Shown in pieces: positions 58,707 to 64,000 of a stretch of DNA of 64,000 nucleotides. The notes below the pieces were generated by a model. The model saw only the letters and a list, made by a program, of their open reading frames with translations, ran no database searches and had not been told where the DNA came from. The translations under genes and the position numbers were made by a program. The first letter of the stretch is position 1. Each line of letters starts with the position of its first letter. The stretch is from NCBI GenBank assembly GCA_001054945.1, contig JVKJ01000003.1, positions 124,001-188,000 of the forward strand, given 5' to 3'. The stretch is from Corynebacterium falsenii (GTDB lineage: Bacteria > Actinomycetota > Actinomycetes > Mycobacteriales > Mycobacteriaceae).

Positions 58707-60973
58707 ATCCTCGCGGCGAGTTCCACACCCTGCCGAATTGCCCGCTTCGCATCCAGTTCCGCGGCCACGTCGGCACCGCCGATGATGTGGATGCGGCTGG
58801 TCGTTGGCTCACCGCTAGGGGGAGCAGACGGGCCATCCTGGGACGAGTTCACCCCTGTGCCCTCAGGCCGGACAGATTCCTGGCCAGTGCACAAAACGAT
58901 GGTGTCCACGGGCAGGATCTTGTCAATCCGTTCTCGCTGTGCCCGCTGGTGGATCTCGTCCAGCGCCTCTTTATCTCCGGCCTTCTTGGCTTTTTTGATG
59001 GCTTGCTGAATCTCCGTGATGTCCTGCTCAGGGACGGTGATGTGCAATCCCTGACCATCCACCTTGGAGTATGCCGCGCCCACGATCTGCTGCGCCCCTC
59101 CCATCTTGACCGCAGCACGGTGAACCCAACCCGTCGTCTTGTTCAGCCCCTTGCCCATCGGGGTGAGCTTGCGCTGCACCATGAACACGATGCGGCGGGG
59201 TGACTCCGGGCGAGGCTGCGTCAGCCCGCCGCGAGAATCTGGATCCTCGGTCACGCCCCATTGCCTCTGCCACGCAGAGAGCGCCTGTGGTTCGCCATCG
59301 CGGAAGTCCAACAGATATTCCGCAATATCGAAACCGATTCCACCGGCGCCGATCACCGCCACGGTATGTCCGGCTTTCTTCTGGCCAGAGGCCAGCTCCG
59401 CGTACGTGATGACCTGCAGCCCGGACACGTCGCCGGCCTTAGCCTCGGCCAACCCGGGGATGTTAGGAATGCGTGGCTCCACCCCGGAAGCGACGATGAC
59501 GTCGTCATATCCAGCATCCAGCAGCTCCCCTGGAGTGCGGGGCGACTCCGTATGGATAGCTACGTCCAACTGTTCCAGACGCGCCTGCACCCCGGTGAGC
59601 GCATGCACGAACTCCTCCTTGCCCGGGATGCGCATGGCCAAGCGGAACTGTCCGCCCACGTCCGAAGCAGCCTCGAAGACCTCGACCTCGTGCCCGCGCT
59701 GCGCCAATGCCTCCGCAGCGAATAGCCCGGCGACACCCGCTCCAATGACACCTATCTTCTTGGGGCTCTCCGCCGGCCGCAGCACCAGCTCCGTCTCGAA
59801 GCACGCGCGCGGATTGACCAGACAAGTGGCGCGCTTGTTCTCAAAGGTGTGATCCAAACACGCCTGGTTACATGCGATGCAGTGGTTGATCAGAGCCTCC
59901 TCGCCCGCAGCCGCGCGCTGCACCAGATTGGCATCCGCCAGTAGCGGGCGGGCCATGGAAACCAAGTCCCCTGCCGGCTCGCCGTGCTGCTGGTGATTGG
60001 CGGCATCTGGGCTAGTAGCGGCGTCCTGATCCGAACCCACCGGAACCCACGACCCATCCAGTAGGGATTCGGCGACCGCGGGGGTGTTGATGCGATTGGA
60101 TACCACCACCGGAACGTTGACGTGGTCGCGCAGCGCTGCCGTCGCCCATGCGAACCCGGCGCGGGGAACGGAGGTAACGATCGTCGGCACGTGCGATTCG
60201 TGCCAGCCCACCCCGGAGCTGAACATGTTCACACCTGCGGCCTCAAGCTTGTCTGCGAGCTGGAAGATCTCCTCCTGGGTCTGACCGCCTTCGACCAGGT
60301 CGACCACGCTCAGCCGATAGTCCACGATGAAATCTTCCGGGACAGCAGCGCGCACGCGCTTCACGATTTTGACGGGGAAGCGCTGCCGGTTCTCCGCGGA
60401 TCCGCCCCAGTCATCGGTGCGCTGATTTGTGCGCTCAGCCAGGAATTGGTTGATGAGGTAGCCCTCGGAGCCCATGATCTGCACGCCGTCGTAGCCCGCT
60501 TCCCGCGCGAGTTTCGCCGCGGTGCCGTAAGCCTCGATCGTGGATTCGATCTCTTCTGCAGTCATTTCGCGGGCGGGGAAGGGGGAGATGGGGGATTGGG
60601 ACGCCGACGCGGACACGGCCATCGGGTGATACCCGTAGCGTCCCGCGTGGAGGAGCTGCAGGAAAATCAGGCTGCCGCCATCGTGCGCAGCTTCGGTGAT
60701 CTGGGCGTGTGCCTGCACGATCTCCGGGGAATTGAAGGGCTGGCCAAATGGGGTGAGGTTGCCCTCCAGCGTAGGAGGGAAACCACCTGTCACGATGATG
60801 CCCACCCCGCCAAAGGCTCGCTCCCGGTAGAACTGGGCAAGCTTGGGCGCATCGGCGAGGTCATCCTCCAATCCTGTGTGCATGGACCCCATGACCACGC
60901 GATTGCGGATGTTCCGGGAGCCGATGGTGATAGGGGAGAGCAAGGTGGGGAAGGAGGTGTGGGGTGCGGTCAT
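58703..60973 (-). CDS. fadH: FadH-type 2,4-dienoyl-CoA reductase (Old Yellow Enzyme/FAD/4Fe-4S)
   Basis: 756 residues: an N-terminal OYE TIM barrel (RNRVVMGSMHTGLEDD; GYDGVQIMGSEGYLINQFL), a 4Fe-4S Cys cluster (CIACNQACLD...TCLVNP near 364-385), an FAD loop IGVIGAGVAGLFAAEAL (near 408) and an NAD(P) loop VAVIGAGGIGFDIAEYL (near 537). FadH uses NADPH to reduce 2,4-dienoyl-CoA during unsaturated fatty-acid oxidation. Two hydrophilic insertions are seen, near 322-342 (SDQDAATSPDAANHQQHGE) and near 708-730. Other OYE-type reductases are possible alternatives. Confidence 0.9.
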   Translation of the reverse strand: MTAPHTSFPTLLSPITIGSRNIRNRVVMGSMHTGLEDDLADAPKLAQFYRERAFGGVGIIVTGGFPPTLEGNLTPFGQPFNSPEIVQAHAQITEAAHDGGSLIFLQLLHAGRYGYHPMAVSASASQSPISPFPAREMTAEEIESTIEAYGTAAKLAREAGYDGVQIMGSEGYLINQFLAERTNQRTDDWGGSAENRQRFPVKIVKRVRAAVPEDFIVDYRLSVVDLVEGGQTQEEIFQLADKLEAAGVNMFSSGVGWHESHVPTIVTSVPRAGFAWATAALRDHVNVPVVVSNRINTPAVAESLLDGSWVPVGSDQDAATSPDAANHQQHGEPAGDLVSMARPLLADANLVQRAAAGEEALINHCIACNQACLDHTFENKRATCLVNPRACFETELVLRPAESPKKIGVIGAGVAGLFAAEALAQRGHEVEVFEAASDVGGQFRLAMRIPGKEEFVHALTGVQARLEQLDVAIHTESPRTPGELLDAGYDDVIVASGVEPRIPNIPGLAEAKAGDVSGLQVITYAELASGQKKAGHTVAVIGAGGIGFDIAEYLLDFRDGEPQALSAWQRQWGVTEDPDSRGGLTQPRPESPRRIVFMVQRKLTPMGKGLNKTTGWVHRAAVKMGGAQQIVGAAYSKVDGQGLHITVPEQDITEIQQAIKKAKKAGDKEALDEIHQRAQRERIDKILPVDTIVLCTGQESVRPEGTGVNSSQDGPSAPPSGEPTTSRIHIIGGADVAAELDAKRAIRQGVELAARI

Positions 60974-61231
60974 AGTTGGTCATTGTCCCGCAATCCCGGG
61001 GGTTTGGGACTGTTTTGGGGCATATGGGTCCAGAACCCGGCCGCACATTGTTTATAGAAAAGTGTGGAATTCCGATACGCAGCGGGAACGGCGACCGTAA
61101 GATCAAAAACCTATGAAAATGTGAGTAATCCATCTCAAAGTGGAGACCCCATTATGAGACTGGTCACAGTGAGATCCACGCCTCTGGCTCACTTTTCGAG
61201 ACGACTCCGCAGTAGAAGAGAAAGCCACATC
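60974..61231. other. Divergent intergenic region upstream of gltB
   Basis: 258 bp between fadH and gltB, AT-rich at 61045-61120. The frame of gltB is open back to ATG 61154. No convincing AmtR site is seen. Confidence 0.4.
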
Positions 61232-64000
61232 ATGACGAGTTTTCCTGCACGACAGGGTCTCTACGACCCCCAGCATGAGCATGACGCATGTGGTGTCGCC
61301 TTCGTGGCAGACATGCACGGGCGCGCGTCCCACGACATTGTGGACAAAGGCATTCAGGCACTGGTGAACCTCGACCACCGCGGCGCCGCCGGAGCTGAAA
61401 AGAACACGGGTGATGGCGCCGGAATCCTCCTGCAGATCCCGGACCGCTTTTACCGGGCTGTCCTGGATGACACGAACATCACCTTGCCGCCGGCCGGCGA
61501 ATACGCCACCGGCATCGCCTTCCTCCCCGCTTCCCGCATGGGAGCCATCGATGCGATGCGGGCCGTCGAATCCATCGTCGAAGAAGAAGGCATGACCCTG
61601 CTGGGCTGGCGCGAAGTTCCCACCGATAACTCAGACTTGGGCGCCATGGCGCGGGACGCCGAACCGCTGATGTATCAGCTCTTCATCTCCGCCGAGGGCG
61701 AGCACGGTCAATCCCTCAACGGCCTGGCCCTGGACCGCAAGGCGTGGTTCGTGCGCAAGCGGGCAGAACGGGAGCTGGGCACGAAGGGACCCGGCGAGGG
61801 AACCGGCCAGGACACGGTGTACTTCCCCAGCCTGTCCTCCCGGACAATCGTGTACAAGGGCATGCTCACCACCCCGCAGCTGCGCAACTTCTACCTGGAT
61901 CTGCAGGACCCGCGCATCGAATCTGCGTTGGCGATCGTGCACTCCCGCTTCAGCACCAACACTTTCCCCTCGTGGCCGCTGGCTCACCCCTACCGGCTGG
62001 TCGCGCACAACGGCGAAATCAATACCGTCCGCGGAAACGAAAACTGGATGCGCGCCCGCGAATCCCACATCCACTCCGACCTGCTGGGCGACCTCAACCG
62101 TGTGCTCCCCATCTGCGATGCCGCGGGGTCCGATACTGGCCGCTTTGACGAAGCGCTGGAACTGCTGCACCTGGGGGGACGCTCACTTCCACACGCCGTG
62201 CTCATGATGGTCCCCCAAGCTTGGGAGAGGAACGCTGCGATCGACCCCCAGATCAGGGCGTTCTATCAATACCACTCCACCCTCATGGAGCCATGGGACG
62301 GCCCTGCCGCCCTCACCTTCACCGATGGCACCGTCATCGGTGCCGTGCTCGACCGCAATGGGCTGAGGCCGGGCCGGATCTCGGTGACGAAGGACGGCCT
62401 CGTGGTGATGGCGTCCGAAACGGGGGTGCTGGACCTCCCCGACGAGGACATCGCGCAGCGCACCCGCGTGGAGCCCGGCACGATGTTCCTGGTGGACACC
62501 GCTAAGGGACGCATTGTTCCCGATGAGGAGATCAAAAGGGAGCTCGCGAGCCAGCCCTATGCGGAGTGGATCGAGCAACAGCTGGTGACTTTGGAAGACC
62601 TCCCCAGCGGCGAGACCATCGACATGGACCACCAGCGCACGGTGCTGCGGCAGCGGGTATTCGGATACACGCAAGAGGACGTGGAAACGCTGATCAAACC
62701 CATGGCGGCGGCAGGTGCCGAGGCCATTGGATCCATGGGCACCGACACCCCCATCGCGGCGATCTCCTCCCGCCCGCGGATGCTATTCGACTTCTTCGCG
62801 CAGCGGTTTGCCCAGGTGACCAACCCACCGCTGGACTCCATCCGCGAGAAGATGGTGACCAGCCTATTTACCCAGCTGGGCGCGCAGGCCGACGTACTGA
62901 ACCCCACCCCGGAGGCGGCGCATCGCATTCACCTGGACACCCCAGTGCTGCTGAACTCCCAGCGGGCTGCCATCGAGGCAGCGGGGCAGCGCTACCCGGC
63001 GTTCGAATCGGCGCGGATCAGCGCGCTGTATCCCGTCGCTCACGGTGGGCAGGGGATGCGGCAGGCGATCCAGCGAGCGCGCCGGGAGGCAAGCCAGGCG
63101 ATCCGCGAGGGCAAGACGGTCCTGGTGATCTCGGACCGGGAATCCAACGAGAGGCTCGCCCCGATCCCGTCCCTGTTGCTCGTGTCCGCCATCCACCACC
63201 ACCTGGTGCGGGAGAAGACCCGCACGCAGGTTTCCCTGGTGGTGGAAGCCGGCGATGCGCGAGAGGTCCACCACCTGGCGATGCTCATCGGGTTCGGCGC
63301 CGATGCGGTGAACCCCTACATGGCTTTCGAGTCGATCGAGGAGCTCGTGAAAGAAGGGCAGATCGAGGGCCTGACCGTTGAGGAGGCGATGGCGAACTAC
63401 CAGTCGGCCGCGGGAACGTCGCTGCTGAAGGTGATGTCCAAGATGGGTATCGCGACCGTGGCGAGCTACCGCGGCGCGCAGTTGGCGGACATCATTGGCA
63501 TTGCCCAGGACGTGCTCGACGAGTACTTCACCGGGGCATTCAGCCCGATCGCAGGCATCGGTCTGGACGAGATCGCCCAGGACGTGGCCACGCGCCACCG
63601 CTTCGCCTTTCTACCCCGGCCAGAAGAGCAAGCGCACCGCGAGCTCGACATCGGCGGCGAGTACAAGTGGCGCCGCGAAGGGGAGTATCACCTGTTCAAC
63701 CCCGAGACCGTCTTCCGACTGCAGCACGCCACCCGGACCGGGCAGTACCGGATCTTCAAGGAGTACACGCACAAGGTCGACGAGCAATCGCAACGCCTGG
63801 CGACCCTGCGGGGACTCTTCGAGTTCACCAGCGATCGGCCGTCCATCCCCATCGAGGAGGTCGAGCCCGTCAGCGAGATCGTTCAGCGCTTCGCCACCGG
63901 CGCCATGTCCTACGGATCCATCTCGGCCGAGGCCCACGAGACCCTGGCCATTGCAATGAATCGCCTGAAGGGCATGTCCAACTCTGGCGAGGGCGGCGAG
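61232..64000 (+). CDS. gltB: Glutamate synthase large subunit, 5' part (cut by window end)
   Basis: The first 923 codons are present and open to the last base. The glutaminase domain begins with the conserved Cys20 in HDACGVAF, implying removal of a 19-residue propeptide, which supports ATG 61232 over the in-frame ATG at 61154. [33 protein letters not shown] is the amidotransferase core. The central domain ([21 protein letters not shown]) and the start of the FMN domain (GAMSYGSIS) follow. With GltD it makes two glutamates from glutamine and 2-oxoglutarate using NADPH. gltD is presumably beyond the window. Confidence 0.97.
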   Translation, partial: MTSFPARQGLYDPQHEHDACGVAFVADMHGRASHDIVDKGIQALVNLDHRGAAGAEKNTGDGAGILLQIPDRFYRAVLDDTNITLPPAGEYATGIAFLPASRMGAIDAMRAVESIVEEEGMTLLGWREVPTDNSDLGAMARDAEPLMYQLFISAEGEHGQSLNGLALDRKAWFVRKRAERELGTKGPGEGTGQDTVYFPSLSSRTIVYKGMLTTPQLRNFYLDLQDPRIESALAIVHSRFSTNTFPSWPLAHPYRLVAHNGEINTVRGNENWMRARESHIHSDLLGDLNRVLPICDAAGSDTGRFDEALELLHLGGRSLPHAVLMMVPQAWERNAAIDPQIRAFYQYHSTLMEPWDGPAALTFTDGTVIGAVLDRNGLRPGRISVTKDGLVVMASETGVLDLPDEDIAQRTRVEPGTMFLVDTAKGRIVPDEEIKRELASQPYAEWIEQQLVTLEDLPSGETIDMDHQRTVLRQRVFGYTQEDVETLIKPMAAAGAEAIGSMGTDTPIAAISSRPRMLFDFFAQRFAQVTNPPLDSIREKMVTSLFTQLGAQADVLNPTPEAAHRIHLDTPVLLNSQRAAIEAAGQRYPAFESARISALYPVAHGGQGMRQAIQRARREASQAIREGKTVLVISDRESNERLAPIPSLLLVSAIHHHLVREKTRTQVSLVVEAGDAREVHHLAMLIGFGADAVNPYMAFESIEELVKEGQIEGLTVEEAMANYQSAAGTSLLKVMSKMGIATVASYRGAQLADIIGIAQDVLDEYFTGAFSPIAGIGLDEIAQDVATRHRFAFLPRPEEQAHRELDIGGEYKWRREGEYHLFNPETVFRLQHATRTGQYRIFKEYTHKVDEQSQRLATLRGLFEFTSDRPSIPIEEVEPVSEIVQRFATGAMSYGSISAEAHETLAIAMNRLKGMSNSGEGGE

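Noticed and set aside
61030-61130. AmtR box upstream of gltB
   Set aside because: Short AT-rich strings such as CTATGAAAATG resemble part of the consensus, but no complete site is present.

Overview
The window looks like a GC-rich Corynebacterium chromosome. The evidence is a complete corynebacterial/mycobacterial cell-division kinase operon (fhaA-fhaB-pstP-rodA-pbpA-pknA-pknB), an EsrISR-type envelope-stress system, a DesA3/Rv3230c-type desaturase pair, and glpD next to homologues of Rv2251 and Rv2252. The kinase operon usually lies near oriC, so the window probably runs outward along one replichore with the + strand leading. I do not assign a species.

Layout. 0-12 kb: the 3' end of a trpG/pabA glutaminase, a TetR regulator with a small membrane protein under a strong palindrome, then the seven-gene minus-strand kinase operon. 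12-17 kb: tRNA-Leu(CAG) with a terminator, small orphan proteins, a degenerate ABC ATPase coupled to a YhgE/Pip membrane protein, and a 32-residue porin-like peptide. 17-22 kb: a three-gene cluster of a SbnA/cysteine-synthase-like enzyme, an FAD/NAD(P) protein and a Y4yA-type PLP decarboxylase, plausibly making a diamino-acid-derived metabolite. 22-28 kb: repeat-rich DNA, a DUF559-like protein with an Arg/Gly repeat insert, the ferredoxin reductase/desaturase pair and a hotdog-fold protein. 28-38 kb: a KtrB/KtrA potassium uptake pair, a GT87 mannosyltransferase with a lipoprotein HNH nuclease, a VOC protein, an alkyladenine glycosylase, a dicarboxylate symporter, an EXLDI protein and a frameshifted SDR gene. 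38-51 kb: a ZIP transporter, glpD, an FAD oxidase, a lipid kinase, UPF0145, DJ-1-like, an OafA/SGNH acyltransferase, a flavodoxin-like protein, a nitronate monooxygenase, DUF488 and a YeaQ-like protein. 51-64 kb: EsrR/EsrS/EsrI, HrpB, a small membrane protein, a Tag glycosylase lacking its zinc ligands, a FadH-type reductase, and the start of gltB, which is cut by the window end.

Themes. Envelope building and its phospho-control dominate: the kinase operon, Esr, GT87, the acyltransferase, the desaturase and YhgE/Pip. The least explained structures are four intergenic inverted-repeat elements, each exactly 78 bp with 17-bp arms, two of which bracket the desaturase locus; a strand-polarised GTGGCGTCC(A/C)CAA motif; and the Y4yA-type cluster. 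Several enzymes also carry low-complexity insertions coded by short DNA repeats. All counts and alignments here were made by eye.
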